DNA from: Marinimicrobium alkaliphilum
GTDB lineage: Bacteria > Pseudomonadota > Gammaproteobacteria > Pseudomonadales > Cellvibrionaceae
Direction: 5' to 3'
Assembly (NCBI RefSeq): GCF_003259155.1
Contig: NZ_QGMQ01000012.1
Span: 1-64,000 of the forward strand
DNA length: 64,000 nucleotides
Shown: positions 21,104 through 30,988 of the stretch, piece by piece
Layout: each line of letters begins with the position of its first letter
How positions within the stretch are numbered: the first letter of the stretch is position 1
The notes under the pieces: model-generated
Databases searched by the model: none
Seen by the model: only the letters and a program-made list of their open reading frames with translations
What the model was told of the DNA's origin: nothing
Program-made: the position numbers and the translations under genes

Positions 21104-22120
21104 TCACTGCAAGCGGTTACGCACCGCGATAGTATTGATAAACACATGGCGCAACCGACGATCGGTTGGAGTCACATCGGCACCATCAAAAACATAGGGT
21201 TGCGGCTCTTCCAGCACGCCGTCAGTTTCACTGCGCACCAGTAGCTCAATGCGTACGGCTCCCACCCGGCTCCAGTCACTCACCACATTGTGGCGCCGAT
21301 AAGTATCGGGCACGCCATTACCGCTGGTGTCCTCGCCATAGCGCAGGCGCATGGTTTCGACGCCTTCAACAAGTTCAAAACTGTCACCAAACTGGCGCTT
21401 CCACAGGCTGGTTTGCCCAGGATTTACTGTGCTCGGCGCGACGTAGTAGGTGCTGGTCACCATCTTGACGATCTCCGCGCCCGAACCAAACTCCATAGGC
21501 AGCTGCGGGCTCATATTGCGCGGGCCACTGGGGAAGTTCGCATTGGAGTGAACGACATTGATAGGATTATTCGAGGCAATATTGGCGATGCGGAAAATCG
21601 CAGCCTGTGAACAATCCGACAGCATCACCACATCACCCTCACAAATGTCCTGACCGGTGATACACTCGTTATTCGACGCACCAGGAACATCAAAATTGGC
21701 ATTGTTAGGGACCTTATTGATAATACTGACGCTATCCTCACCGGAGGAGCGAATGACAAGAATATCTGACCCGGCGACAGGTGTAACGCCCGCACCCAAC
21801 GGATGAGTTTCCGTCCCTCCCGCCGAGAAACCTTCAATTTCATTGCCGAAACCAAAATCGTAGTTGTAATCGGTCGACGCCTCAAGATTACTCACGGGCT
21901 CCACATTCTGGGAGCAGCCGCGATAACCCGCCATACGAATATCCTGAGCCATAAATTCAATGGCCATACGCCCAGTTTCCTGAACCCGGGAAACTGCCTG
22001 TTGCGTTTCGAAAGTCACCCGACTGCCGAGGAACAACTGGACCACACCGGTCATCAAAACCAGGCCCACGGCGATGGAGATCATCAGTTCGATCAGCGAT
22101 AAACCTTTTTGCCGAAACAT
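21104..22120 (-). CDS. pilW: Type IV pilus minor pilin PilW
   Basis: PilW-type minor pilin. The class III leader MFRQKG is followed by the processing site and helix LSLIELMISIAVGLVLMTGVVQLF with Glu5 present. The long globular domain (338 aa total) contains SRVQETGRMAIEFMAQDIRMAGYRGC, typical of the PilW/GspJ group, and several cysteines. The ATG at 22120 is chosen over an upstream in-frame start at 22174 because it gives a normal short leader; an AGG-rich sequence precedes it. It begins 10 nt after the pilV stop. Confidence 0.88.
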   Translation of the reverse strand: MFRQKGLSLIELMISIAVGLVLMTGVVQLFLGSRVTFETQQAVSRVQETGRMAIEFMAQDIRMAGYRGCSQNVEPVSNLEASTDYNYDFGFGNEIEGFSAGGTETHPLGAGVTPVAGSDILVIRSSGEDSVSIINKVPNNANFDVPGASNNECITGQDICEGDVVMLSDCSQAAIFRIANIASNNPINVVHSNANFPSGPRNMSPQLPMEFGSGAEIVKMVTSTYYVAPSTVNPGQTSLWKRQFGDSFELVEGVETMRLRYGEDTSGNGVPDTYRRHNVVSDWSRVGAVRIELLVRSETDGVLEEPQPYVFDGADVTPTDRRLRHVFINTIAVRNRLQ

Positions 22121-22130
22121 AACGCCTGCC

Positions 22131-22556
22131 TTAGAGTTGAGTGGTATAGGAGAAATCGGTGAGGTCATCATCACCGGCGCTGTCCTGTTCGCTCCAGCGA
22201 ATACTGACGGTGCACAGACGGTTGGTACAGGTGATGGCGCCCTCCCCGCCCGGCAATGTCCGCTCGATCACGGCCAGCCACTCGCCCACGTCCGTGGCCG
22301 CCAGCGAGGTACCGGCAGGCTCATCGCCAAAATCAAGGCCGCTGTAGGCATTGAGGTTGCCCTGATTGATGCGCATCCGGTCGAGGATGTCATACGCCAG
22401 AATATTGGCCTGGGAGCGCAGATAGGCACTGTGGTTGTATTGCAGTGAACGGGTCTGCAGGGCCGCGATAGTCAGCAGCGATACCGCCAAAATCAGTACG
22501 GTGACCAGCACCTCGATCAAACCGACGCCGCCCTGGCGCTTACGTGAATGCTTCAC
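22131..22556 (-). CDS. pilV: Type IV pilus minor pilin PilV
   Basis: PilV/GspI-type minor pilin. The start is GTG at 22556, fixed by a perfect AGGAGG 7 nt upstream; an upstream TTG at 22574 would place that ribosome site inside the gene. The leader is basic and ends in GG, followed by VGLIEVLVTVLILAVSLLTIAAL with Glu at position 5. The motif QYNHSAYLRSQANILAYDILDRMR is characteristic of PilV. 141 aa. The ribosome site lies next to and partly over the end of fimU, so the two are probably translationally coupled. Confidence 0.88.
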   Translation of the reverse strand: MKHSRKRQGGVGLIEVLVTVLILAVSLLTIAALQTRSLQYNHSAYLRSQANILAYDILDRMRINQGNLNAYSGLDFGDEPAGTSLAATDVGEWLAVIERTLPGGEGAITCTNRLCTVSIRWSEQDSAGDDDLTDFSYTTQL

Positions 22557-22567
22557 AGGTGTTCCTC

Positions 22568-23104
22568 CTAACAATCAGCGCGCGAGCGGTTGACGGCTCC
22601 GCCCTGGCGAATATCAATACGGTGCGCGCGGTCGCTCGCACAATTGGCAATGCTGGTTTGCAGGCGGGCATTGCCCGTGCGCGCCAGGGTGCCCGTGCGG
22701 GTATAGCGAATAAAGCTTCGATCGGTACCCGCCGGCTGCTCCACGGTGATGGCGGCATTGAGCCCGGGCCCCTCCCAATGGCGCAACACCGCATCTATGT
22801 TGGCGACCACCGGCGCATTGGCGGTATCGGTGGTCGCGGTGTCAACCACAACAATCCACCCGTCAACCCAGTCGCCGGTACAGCTGGTACCGTTGTCACT
22901 GGCGCACAGACTCACCCGTTGACCCCGGCGCACCGCTTCACTGCGGGCGTAGTTCACCGCAGACAACAGATCCTCTGCCAGGGCCACCGAGCGGTTGCTC
23001 TGAATCAGGCTGTTAAACCCCGGAATCGCGAAGCCCGCAACGATGGCGAGCACGGCGAGGGTGACGATCAGCTCTATCAGGGTGAATCCCCGTTCTTTAC
23101 GCAT
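22568..23104 (-). CDS. fimU: Type IV pilus minor pilin FimU (GspH family)
   Basis: GspH/FimT-family minor pilin, first gene of the fimU-pilV-W-X-Y1-E cluster. The leader MRKERG precedes FTLIELIVTLAVLAIVAGFAIP. The GspH-type core SNRSVALAEDLLSAVNYARSEAVRRGQRV follows, and cysteine pairs lie in the C-terminal domain (CASDNGTSCTG and NCASD...RADC). The ATG at 23104 gives a short leader; an ATG at 23125 would add seven residues and lacks a ribosome site. FimU and FimT are hard to separate by sequence; the name is given by operon position. Confidence 0.85.
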   Translation of the reverse strand: MRKERGFTLIELIVTLAVLAIVAGFAIPGFNSLIQSNRSVALAEDLLSAVNYARSEAVRRGQRVSLCASDNGTSCTGDWVDGWIVVVDTATTDTANAPVVANIDAVLRHWEGPGLNAAITVEQPAGTDRSFIRYTRTGTLARTGNARLQTSIANCASDRAHRIDIRQGGAVNRSRADC

Positions 23105-23327
23105 AAGCTTTGGCACCTTGTTCATTGTTATCGCAGCGTACCGTTACTGAGTTTTTTGTTTCGTGAGGCAGTTCACATCTTTATGCGCCAGAGCCAAACA
23201 GCGGGTCTGGACGGACACGCAGGCGCAATTTAGTATTTTTGACACTACCACAAGGACGTCCGTCAGGCAGGCCGGTGGCGACCATCGGCGCGCAAGACGG
23301 GATAAACGGTTATCAAGGAGGATAGCT

Positions 23328-23849
23328 ATGCGCCAGCGCGGCATCACACTCTATGAACTTGTCATTTCTCTGGCCGTCCTGGCCATCCTGATGGGTGCCG
23401 GTTTACCGGCCATGACCCAACAACTGCACAATACCCAGTCCCGAGCAGCCGCCTTCGAACTTCGCCAGGCACTGCAGCAAGCCCGCACGCTGGCCGTGAG
23501 TCGGAACCAGCGGGTAACGCTGCGTGCGCAGGAGGACTGGCATCAGGGTTGGCTGTTGTTTGTCGATACAGCGAATTCGGGTAAACCCGACGATAGCGAT
23601 GAATGGGTGAGCCGCACGGACGCGTTGAGCGGCGTGGTCATACGGGGCAACCACTGGGTCGAGGACTATGTGTCCTTTATCGGCACCGGCGAGGCGAGGC
23701 GCGCCCACGGCGGGGGCGGCGGCATGCTGCAAATGGGTACGTTCGAGATTTGCCCCAGCGCCGGCGGTGAGGGCTATCGCCTGGTGCTCGCCCGGGGTGG
23801 GCGCGTGCGCATGCAGCGCATCGGGGGTGAGGACTGCGCCCCGGCTTAG
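23328..23849 (+). CDS. fimT: GspH/FimT-family pseudopilin, inverted relative to the pilus operon
   Basis: A second FimT-type pseudopilin. The leader MRQRG precedes [22 protein letters not shown], where the usual Ile of the LIEL processing motif is Tyr. The GspH core [25 protein letters not shown] follows, and the two C-terminal cysteines match the family. The ATG at 23328 is fixed by AAGGAGG 6 nt upstream; the open frame starts earlier but that part is not pilin-like. It is divergent from fimU and its stop overlaps the convergent ispH stop by 4 nt. In Pseudomonas fimT lies on the same strand as fimU. Confidence 0.86.
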   Translation: MRQRGITLYELVISLAVLAILMGAGLPAMTQQLHNTQSRAAAFELRQALQQARTLAVSRNQRVTLRAQEDWHQGWLLFVDTANSGKPDDSDEWVSRTDALSGVVIRGNHWVEDYVSFIGTGEARRAHGGGGGMLQMGTFEICPSAGGEGYRLVLARGGRVRMQRIGGEDCAPA

Positions 23850-24784
23850 GAGCTACGCAAGGCTTTGGGCAGCGTAAAGCGGATATTTTCCGGAATACCG
23901 GGCAATTCGGCGGGCAAGTCAGCCCCCAGAGCCTGGAGATGCGCGACCACCTGTTCGACCAATATTTCCGGCGCAGACGCTCCCGCGGTGATACCGATAG
24001 AGGTTTTGCCGCGCAGCCAGTTGACGTCGATACACCCGGGGTTGTCGATCAGGTAGGCTTCGGTGCCACAGCGCTCAGCCAGCTCACACAGGCGATTGGA
24101 GTTGGAGCTGTTGTGGGATCCGACCACCAGCACCAGATCGCACTCCAGGGCCAGCTGACGCACAGCGTCCTGGCGGTTGGTGGTGGCGTAGCAGATATCG
24201 TCCTTGCGTGGCCCTTCGATACCCGGGAAACGCTGGCGCAATGCATCGATGACCTTGGCGGTGTCATCCATCGACAAGGTGGTCTGGGTAACGTAAGCCA
24301 ACCGACCGGGGTCACGTACCGCGAGGCGGGCAACGTCAGCTTCGTCCTCGACCAGATAGATACTGCCCCCGTTGCGACTGTCGTACTGGCCCATGGTGCC
24401 CTCCACTTCCGGGTGACCCTCGTGACCGATCAGCACACACTCGCGCCCTTCGCGACTGTAACGAATGACCTCGATATGGACTTTGGTGACCAGTGGGCAG
24501 GTAGCATCGAACACTTGCAGCTGGCGACGCTCGGCCTCGTCGCGCACGGCCTGCGAAACACCGTGAGCACTGAAAATCACGATTACATCGTCAGGCACTT
24601 CGTCGAGCTCGTCGACAAAGACGGCGCCGCGCTCGCGCAAGGCATCCACCACGAATTTGTTATGCACCACCTCATGGCGCACATAGATGGGTGCGCCGAA
24701 CACGTCCAGCGCCCGATTGACGATATCGATGGCGCGATCGACGCCGGCGCAAAAGCCGCGGGGATTGGCGAGTTTGATGTGCAT
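23846..24784 (-). CDS. ispH: 4-hydroxy-3-methylbut-2-enyl diphosphate reductase
   Basis: Iron-sulfur enzyme of the last step of the MEP isoprenoid pathway, giving IPP and DMAPP. The three cluster Cys are visible in [11 protein letters not shown] (C12), [11 protein letters not shown] and [11 protein letters not shown]. The proton-relay Glu is in [14 protein letters not shown], and [10 protein letters not shown] is the substrate loop. 312 aa, normal length. Last gene of a ribF-ileS-lspA-fkpB-ispH run conserved in Pseudomonas. It converges with fimT with a 4-nt overlap and no visible terminator. Confidence 0.97.
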   Translation of the reverse strand: MHIKLANPRGFCAGVDRAIDIVNRALDVFGAPIYVRHEVVHNKFVVDALRERGAVFVDELDEVPDDVIVIFSAHGVSQAVRDEAERRQLQVFDATCPLVTKVHIEVIRYSREGRECVLIGHEGHPEVEGTMGQYDSRNGGSIYLVEDEADVARLAVRDPGRLAYVTQTTLSMDDTAKVIDALRQRFPGIEGPRKDDICYATTNRQDAVRQLALECDLVLVVGSHNSSNSNRLCELAERCGTEAYLIDNPGCIDVNWLRGKTSIGITAGASAPEILVEQVVAHLQALGADLPAELPGIPENIRFTLPKALRSS

Positions 24785-24824
24785 AGTGGGTCACCCTATT
24801 GGGTCGTGCATTGGAAAATTTGAA

Positions 24825-25274
24825 TCAATGTACCTGAGCGGGTTCAATCTTGAGAATCGCAACGTCAAACACTATATCGTGCCCGGCGAGAGGGTGGTTG
24901 AAATCCACCAGCACCACCTCGTCATCAAACTCTCTGATCACACCGGGCAGCTCGGTTTTTTGGGCATCGGCAAAGGACAGCATCAAGCCCTCACTCAATT
25001 CAATGTCCGGACCAAAATCATCCCGCGGGATTTCCTGAATATTACTCGGGTTGTGCTGACCAAAGCCATCTTCCGGCTTGATCAGCAGCTCCTTGCGGTC
25101 GCCCTCGCGTAAGCCAAAGAGCGCTTTCTCGAAACCCGGCAACAGATTGCCGTCGCCGACGGTAAAAGTCGCGGGCTCGGTCTCAAAATTGGAGTCCACC
25201 ACCTCACCGTCTTTCAACTGAAGTGAAAAATGCAGGGTCACAGTCGTGCCCGGACCGACGATCAAATCACGCAT
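24825..25274 (-). CDS. fkpB: FKBP-type peptidyl-prolyl isomerase (SlpA/FkpB)
   Basis: SlyD/SlpA-type FKBP prolyl isomerase and chaperone, probably cytoplasmic since no signal peptide is present. The FKBP half-domains YTLHF-like (TVTLHFSLQLKDGEVVDSN) and LLPGFEKALFGLREGDRKEL flank an inserted flap (about residues 70-120), followed by VDFNHPLAGHDIVFDV, a family hallmark. It lacks the His-rich metal tail of SlyD. 149 aa. The ATG overlaps the lspA stop by 8 nt, so the two are translationally coupled. Confidence 0.93.
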   Translation of the reverse strand: MRDLIVGPGTTVTLHFSLQLKDGEVVDSNFETEPATFTVGDGNLLPGFEKALFGLREGDRKELLIKPEDGFGQHNPSNIQEIPRDDFGPDIELSEGLMLSFADAQKTELPGVIREFDDEVVLVDFNHPLAGHDIVFDVAILKIEPAQVH

Positions 25275-25767
25275 GGCGCGCAGACTCCTTGGTCATCAAC
25301 ATATCGATAATCAACAGACCGGCGCCCACGGTGATCGCCGAATCGGCGATATTGAACGCAGGCCAGTAGTAATCCTGGTAGTGCACCACGATAAAGTCTA
25401 CGACATAACCGTGCACCACGCGATCCCACAGGTTACCCACGGCGCCGCCGAGAATCAGGCTCAACCCCAGGGACTCACGCCAGCGCCACTGAGGCACCCG
25501 GGATATCCAGACCACCAGGACAATACTGACCACAAAGGCAATGACGGTGAAAAACCACCGCTGCCAGCCCCCGGCTTCACTCAAAAAACTGAACGCCGCG
25601 CCCGGATTGTGCAACAGGGTAAAATTAAAGAACGGGGTAAACACCACCGGCTCGCCATAATCAAGCGCCGCCGAGGCCCAGTACTTGGTCAGCAGGTCCA
25701 CGGCGACGACAACGGCGGCAATCAGATACCAGTGCCACGCGGCTTTCACATCCGGAATTTTCATCAT
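25267..25767 (-). CDS. lspA: Lipoprotein signal peptidase (signal peptidase II)
   Basis: Inner-membrane aspartyl protease that cleaves the signal peptide of prolipoproteins after lipidation, BamD in this window among them. Four transmembrane helices are visible. The catalytic Asp pair lies in GNLWDRVVHGYVVDFI and FNIADSAI, and LLHNPGAAFSFL is a family motif. The start is one of two adjacent ATG codons (25767 or 25764); AGGA lies about 11 nt upstream. 166 aa. The gene starts 16 nt after the ileS stop and overlaps fkpB. Confidence 0.95.
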   Translation of the reverse strand: MMKIPDVKAAWHWYLIAAVVVAVDLLTKYWASAALDYGEPVVFTPFFNFTLLHNPGAAFSFLSEAGGWQRWFFTVIAFVVSIVLVVWISRVPQWRWRESLGLSLILGGAVGNLWDRVVHGYVVDFIVVHYQDYYWPAFNIADSAITVGAGLLIIDMLMTKESARHA

Positions 25768-25783
25768 CGTCTGACTATTCCTA

Positions 25784-28582
25784 TTAGGCAAACTGGCGAA
25801 TTTCGCCAGCGCCATCAATATTGTCGACACAGCGCCCGCAGATTCCCTCGTGGCCCGCATGGGTGCCAACATCGGGACGCAAGTGCCAGCAGCGTTCGCA
25901 TTTTTTGTGGGCAGACTTACGCACCACGAGCTTGAGCCCTTCAAGATCAGTGCTTTCCGCGTCACCGGCGTCAGCCATGGGCTCGACCTGCGCACTGGAG
26001 GTAATCAGTACAAAGCGCAGTTCGTCACCCAGCGTCTGCAGTTGGGCCTTCAGCGCCTCATCACAATAGAGCGTCACCTCAGCGGTGAGCGAGCCACCAA
26101 TGTCACCGGTGTTGCGCTTATCTTCCAACACTTTGTTGACGGCATTTTTAACCTCAACCACCAGCCCCCAGAAGTCGGGGTCAACCGCGCAGGCATCCAG
26201 AGCTGGCAGTTGGTACCATTCGGCAATAAACACATTGGCCTCGCGCTTACCCGGAATCAGCGGCCACATTTCGTCAGCGGTAAAGCTCAAAATGGGCGCG
26301 ATCCAGCGGGAGAACGCCTCGATCACATGGTAGAGCGCGGTCTGCGCTGAGCGCCGGGGCAGGCTGTCCGCTTTGGTGGTGTACTGGCGATCCTTGATAA
26401 TATCCAGGTAGAAGCCGCCCAGTTCCAGGACACAGAAATTGTGTACTTTCTGGTAAATCGAATGGAACTGGTAGTTATCGTAAGCGCTGATAATTTCCTG
26501 CTGCAGGCGCGCGGCGCGCTGTACGATCCAGCGGTCAAGCTGAACCATCTGGTCAGTGCTGACCGCGTCGGTCTCCGGGTTGAATCCGTTCAGGTTGGAA
26601 AGCATAAAGCGCGCCGTGTTGCGGATGCGCCGATAGGAGTCGGCGGTACGCTTGAGAATTTCGTCGGAAACGCTCATCTCGCCGCTGAAGTCGGTAGCTG
26701 CCACCCACAGGCGCAGCACATCCGCACCCAGGTCATTCATCACTTTTTGCGGCGGGATCACATTGCCCAGGGACTTGGACATTTTGTGACCCTTGGCGTC
26801 GACCGTAAAGCCGTGGGTGAGCACGGTCTTGTAGGGCGGTTCGCCGCTGATGGCAACGGCGGTTTTCAGGGACGACTGGAACCAGCCCCGATGCTGGTCC
26901 GACCCCTCAAGGTACAGATCCGCCGGGTAGCGTAATCCCTGGCGCTGTTGCAGCACCGCATAGTGGGTCACGCCCGAGTCAAACCAGACGTCGAGGGTAT
27001 CGGTGACTTTGTCGTAGTCTTTCGACTCCTCGCCCAGCAAGTCATCGGCGCTCAAGTCGAACCAGGCATCAATACCGGCTTTTTCGACCCGCTGGGCCAC
27101 CTCTTCGATCAATTCGTCAGTGCGCGGGTGCAGTTCACCCGTCTCTTTGTGAACAAACAGGGTGATAGGCACGCCCCAGGTTCGTTGACGCGAAATACAC
27201 CAGTCGGGCGAGCTTTCGAGCATGCTGTCGATGCGCGCACGGCCCCAGTCGGGCACCCACTGGACCTTGTCCACGGCCGCCGATACCTGACCGCGCAGGT
27301 CTTTTTTCTCCATGCTCACGAACCACTGGGGCGTGGCACGGAAGATCAGCGGCGTCTTGGTGCGCCAGCAGTGCGGAAAACTGTGGGTGATTTTACTCTG
27401 GGCCAGCAGCGCACCCTGCTCCTCGAGCAACGCCACCACTTTGTCATCCACCTTGTAAACGTGCTCGCCCGCAAACAACTCGACGTGATCGCGGTACACG
27501 CCGTTATCGTCGATATAGTTGAGGGTGCCGATGCCGTACTGCTGGCCCACCACAAAGTCATCCATACCGTGATCCGGTGCGGTGTGCACACAGCCGGTAC
27601 CCGCCTCAGTGGTCACGTGATCGCCGAGAATCACCGGCACCTGGCGGTCGTAAAAGGGGTGCTGGACGTCAAGCTTTTCCAGGGCCGCGCCTTTGCAGCG
27701 CCCAACAACGGAAAAACTGTCGATACCGGCGCGCGCCATGACGTTTTCCGCCAGGGCTTCAGCCACCAGCAAACGCTGACCGTCGGCCTGCAACCAGACA
27801 TAATCCAGCTCCGGATGAACACTTACAGCCTGGTTGGCTGGCAGGGTCCAGGGGGTGGTGGTCCAGATCACCAGAGCCAATGCACCCTCGCCCCCAGGAT
27901 TACCGAGGGCCTTGGCGGCGGCAGCCTGATCGGCAAAGGCAAACTTTACATCAATGGAGTAGGACACCTTGTCCTGGTACTCCACTTCCGCTTCCGCCAG
28001 GGCCGAGCCGCCCACCACACTCCAGTACACCGGCTTAAAGCCTTTGTGCAGATGACCGTTGCGCGCGATTTCACCCAGGGCCCGAATGATATCGGCCTCA
28101 AAAGCGTAGTCCATGGTCAGGTAGGGATTGTCCCAGTCGCCCAGCACCCCCAAACGAATAAAATCCTTTGTCTGCCCTTCGACTTGACGCGCGGCATACT
28201 CACGGCACTTCTGCCTGAAGGCTTTAGCATCGAGCTTGGTGCCTGCCTTGCCGTGCTTCTTCTCGACGTTATGCTCAATGGGCAGACCGTGGCAGTCCCA
28301 GCCGGGCACGTAGGGCGCATCAAAACCACTCAAGGTTTTACTCTTGACAATGATGTCCTTGAGAATTTTGTTGACCGAGTGACCAATATGAATGTCGCCG
28401 TTGGCATAGGGTGGGCCGTCGTGCAGGATAAAACGCTCGCGCCCGGCACGGGCGGTGCGAATTTGTTCGTACAATTTGTTGGCGTACCACTGCTCGAGCA
28501 TTTTGGGCTCGCGCTGAGCCAAATTGGCGCGCATCGCAAATTCGGTGTGAGGCAAATTCAGGGTGGCTTTGTAGTCGGTCAT
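25784..28582 (-). CDS. ileS: Isoleucyl-tRNA synthetase
   Basis: Class I aminoacyl-tRNA synthetase charging tRNA-Ile, with an editing domain that removes misactivated valine. The HIGH motif reads [17 protein letters not shown] reads [11 protein letters not shown], and the CP1 editing region contains [19 protein letters not shown]. The C-terminal zinc finger is [12 protein letters not shown]...GICGRCVDN. It is the eubacterial type 1 form, about 932 aa. The ATG at 28582 matches the family start [11 protein letters not shown]; a TTG lies 6 nt upstream. Co-directional with ribF 35 nt upstream. Confidence 0.97.
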   Translation of the reverse strand: MTDYKATLNLPHTEFAMRANLAQREPKMLEQWYANKLYEQIRTARAGRERFILHDGPPYANGDIHIGHSVNKILKDIIVKSKTLSGFDAPYVPGWDCHGLPIEHNVEKKHGKAGTKLDAKAFRQKCREYAARQVEGQTKDFIRLGVLGDWDNPYLTMDYAFEADIIRALGEIARNGHLHKGFKPVYWSVVGGSALAEAEVEYQDKVSYSIDVKFAFADQAAAAKALGNPGGEGALALVIWTTTPWTLPANQAVSVHPELDYVWLQADGQRLLVAEALAENVMARAGIDSFSVVGRCKGAALEKLDVQHPFYDRQVPVILGDHVTTEAGTGCVHTAPDHGMDDFVVGQQYGIGTLNYIDDNGVYRDHVELFAGEHVYKVDDKVVALLEEQGALLAQSKITHSFPHCWRTKTPLIFRATPQWFVSMEKKDLRGQVSAAVDKVQWVPDWGRARIDSMLESSPDWCISRQRTWGVPITLFVHKETGELHPRTDELIEEVAQRVEKAGIDAWFDLSADDLLGEESKDYDKVTDTLDVWFDSGVTHYAVLQQRQGLRYPADLYLEGSDQHRGWFQSSLKTAVAISGEPPYKTVLTHGFTVDAKGHKMSKSLGNVIPPQKVMNDLGADVLRLWVAATDFSGEMSVSDEILKRTADSYRRIRNTARFMLSNLNGFNPETDAVSTDQMVQLDRWIVQRAARLQQEIISAYDNYQFHSIYQKVHNFCVLELGGFYLDIIKDRQYTTKADSLPRRSAQTALYHVIEAFSRWIAPILSFTADEMWPLIPGKREANVFIAEWYQLPALDACAVDPDFWGLVVEVKNAVNKVLEDKRNTGDIGGSLTAEVTLYCDEALKAQLQTLGDELRFVLITSSAQVEPMADAGDAESTDLEGLKLVVRKSAHKKCERCWHLRPDVGTHAGHEGICGRCVDNIDGAGEIRQFA

Positions 28583-28617
28583 AGTCAACGGCTTCGCCTA
28601 GTGATCACGGTTTAAAG

Positions 28618-29577
28618 TCAGGTTGTTAGGTTCGCTTGTTCGAAATACCGGCGCGCCTCGGCAATATCCCGATGCAACTGCGCCTGCAAGTCCGCCACAG
28701 AGGCGAAACGCTGCTCGGCGCGCTGCTTGCGGTGAAATACCACGGTCATTCGCTGGCCGTATAAATGTTCATCAACATCCAGGAGGTGCACCTCCAACAG
28801 GGGCTTGGTTCCGCCCTGGACGGTCGGGCGCACGCCCACATTGGCCACGCCGGGCAGCGATCGCCCGTCCTCCAGCGTAGCGCTGACCGCATACACCCCG
28901 TGCAGTGGTGAGCGGTGGCGCCGCAGCTGGATGTTGGCGGTGGGTACACCCAACTGGCGCCCCAGACGCTGTCCATGGCCCACGCGGCCACTGATACTGT
29001 AGGGCCGTCCGAGGAGCTGCGCGGCCAGGTCAAAGTCGGCCGCCTCAAGCGCCTCGCGAATACGGGTGCTGCTAATGCGCTCACCCGCATAGGCCAGCGT
29101 AAAGGTGTCGGTCACGCTGAAACCGTGCTCGGCACCGGCCGCCTTGAGCAAAGCAAAATCCCCGCGCCGGTCGCAGCCGAAACGAAAATCATCGCCCACC
29201 ACCAAGTGACGGACCCCCAGCCCCTCGACCAACACCTGATCGATAAAGGCCTGGGCCGATAGGCTGCGCAACTTGGCGTTGAACTGCAGGCAGAACACCC
29301 GGTCAACGCCCGCCGCAAACAGCGCCTGGATTTTTTCGCGCAGGCGCATCAGCCGCGCCGGCGCCTGCTCCCGACCGAAAAATTCGTGCGGCTGGGGCTC
29401 AAAAATCATCACCACCGAAGGCTGTTGGTGCTCCCGGGCCGCCTCAGTGAGCTGGCGCAGAATCGCCTGGTGCCCCAAGTGCACACCATCGAAAGACCCA
29501 ATAGTGGCGACGCAGCCCCGGTGTGCGGGCCGCAAGTTGTGTAAACCACGAATAAACGCTGGTGCCGACAAATCCAC
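28618..29577 (-). CDS. ribF: Bifunctional riboflavin kinase / FMN adenylyltransferase
   Basis: Makes FMN and then FAD from riboflavin. The N-terminal adenylyltransferase domain has the nucleotide-binding motif TIGSFDGVHLGHQAIL near residue 25 and ISSTRIREAL near 180. The C-terminal riboflavin kinase domain starts with GHGQRLGRQLGVPTANIQL, including the conserved PTAN. 319 aa. The order ribF-ileS-lspA is widely conserved in gammaproteobacteria. A -10-like TATACT at 29628-29623 with discriminator CGCGCC lies about 45 nt upstream; its -35 is weak. Confidence 0.96.
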   Translation of the reverse strand: MDLSAPAFIRGLHNLRPAHRGCVATIGSFDGVHLGHQAILRQLTEAAREHQQPSVVMIFEPQPHEFFGREQAPARLMRLREKIQALFAAGVDRVFCLQFNAKLRSLSAQAFIDQVLVEGLGVRHLVVGDDFRFGCDRRGDFALLKAAGAEHGFSVTDTFTLAYAGERISSTRIREALEAADFDLAAQLLGRPYSISGRVGHGQRLGRQLGVPTANIQLRRHRSPLHGVYAVSATLEDGRSLPGVANVGVRPTVQGGTKPLLEVHLLDVDEHLYGQRMTVVFHRKQRAEQRFASVADLQAQLHRDIAEARRYFEQANLTT

Positions 29578-29704
29578 AGAGCTGCGCGCAGGCCTCGACG
29601 GGTGAATGTGAACAAAGGCGCGAGTATACCGGTTAAAGCGGTGCTATCGCCAGCGCTGGGGCCGGTTAACGGGGGGATTAAGCGATCGATGGAACGGGCG
29701 CGAA

Positions 29705-30952
29705 TCAGCCCTGCGGGACAATCTCATCGCCAGCGCGAATCAGGCAGCAGGGGCCGTGATCCCGGCGAAAACTGTGACTGCAACCACTGATGGTCACACT
29801 CACGTTGGTGTGCAGGCTGCGTTTGACTTCCACAGCCGGCGGTTTATCGGACTCAGCGGCCCAGGCACCGGTGACTTCCACCCGGGTGGCCACATCGGCG
29901 TTGCTGCCCAGGGTGTTGACGGCTATAGAGTGACCGGCACACGTGCGCCCGCCCAGGATGCTGCCCCGGCCTCCCTGCTGCCCCACCAAGACCCGCTCAC
30001 CGGCATTCAGGTGGCTCTGCATCACGTATTCGCGAATCTCGATTGTGCCCCCGGCCACCAGCTCTGTCTGGTTAACGAACTTGGCACTGATATCACCCCC
30101 CGCTTCAATGCGCGTCCGTAACACCAGTTCTTTGTGCTTATCGTGGCCTTTGTCCTCGCCCATAATACCGCCAAGCACGCGAATACTGCCTCCGGCGCTC
30201 ACCTGCGCCTTCTCAATGGCACCGCGCACAAGGATATCGCCAGTCGCCTTGACGCTGTAATCACTGGGGATATCGCCGGCGATTTCTACCGAGCCGTCAA
30301 AATCGATATTGCCGGTACTCAGGTCCACCTTGCGCACTCGGAGCACCGGATCGACACGCACCCCCTGCCCGACCTGCACCGGATGGCCCTTGATGGCGGC
30401 ACACAACAGTTCCGGGTCCTTATCATCAAAGTAAGTACCCTCAAGGCCGCTGTCATAGTTGCGCGTATGCCCTGGCTCGGGCTCAATCAGTTTGCCCGTG
30501 ACGGTATGCCCCGGGCTTCCGGACGTCGGCGGGTGGCGGCGCATCAACGCCGTCCCTTCGTCCACCACCACAAAATCCTGCAGCTCGTGCATATCGACCT
30601 TACCCAGGTCGTCCTCACGCGGGCGCAGGTCGCCGTCCAGGTCGACCAGCAGCTCAAACCGGCTGTCCTCACCCGGCTCGGGCATACGCGCACGGGCCAC
30701 ACGCAAGGTGACCGGCTCGGCCGCCTGGGCCGCTTTGCTCAGTGCTTTCATGGAAATACAATCGGGGACAATAGAGCGGGCTTCAAGCTCCTCGAGCCAG
30801 GTTTCTACGGACGGCACAGCACCGCCGCCCCGCGCTGGTTCCAGCTGCAGGTAGAGGGCCAGCTCGTCATCCGGCAGCCGCCATTGCCAACGGGCATCCT
30901 GCGCAGGCGTATCGGATGGCGACGGATTATCAAGGCTTTTATCGTCGCTCAT
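29705..30952 (-). CDS. FapA/DUF342-family protein (short form)
   Basis: Belongs to the FapA (DUF342) family, polymer-like beta-solenoid proteins; a Vibrio member was linked to flagellar polar assembly. The family core is clear from about residue 160: RVDPVLRVRKVDLSTGNIDFDGSV, IPSDYSVKATGDILVRGAIEKAQVSAGGSI and AGGTIEIREYVMQSHLNAGERV, a glycine-rich repeat of parallel beta turns. At about 415 aa it is shorter than typical FapA and lacks the usual C-terminal coiled coil. The N-terminus is acidic and low complexity. Start uncertain (ATG 30952 or 30970). It sits between murJ and ribF, both minus strand; function here is unknown. Confidence 0.8.
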   Translation of the reverse strand: MSDDKSLDNPSPSDTPAQDARWQWRLPDDELALYLQLEPARGGGAVPSVETWLEELEARSIVPDCISMKALSKAAQAAEPVTLRVARARMPEPGEDSRFELLVDLDGDLRPREDDLGKVDMHELQDFVVVDEGTALMRRHPPTSGSPGHTVTGKLIEPEPGHTRNYDSGLEGTYFDDKDPELLCAAIKGHPVQVGQGVRVDPVLRVRKVDLSTGNIDFDGSVEIAGDIPSDYSVKATGDILVRGAIEKAQVSAGGSIRVLGGIMGEDKGHDKHKELVLRTRIEAGGDISAKFVNQTELVAGGTIEIREYVMQSHLNAGERVLVGQQGGRGSILGGRTCAGHSIAVNTLGSNADVATRVEVTGAWAAESDKPPAVEVKRSLHTNVSVTISGCSHSFRRDHGPCCLIRAGDEIVPQG

Positions 30953-30988
30953 GGCCTCAGCATAGCACATGTTGAAAAAAGCGCCAGA

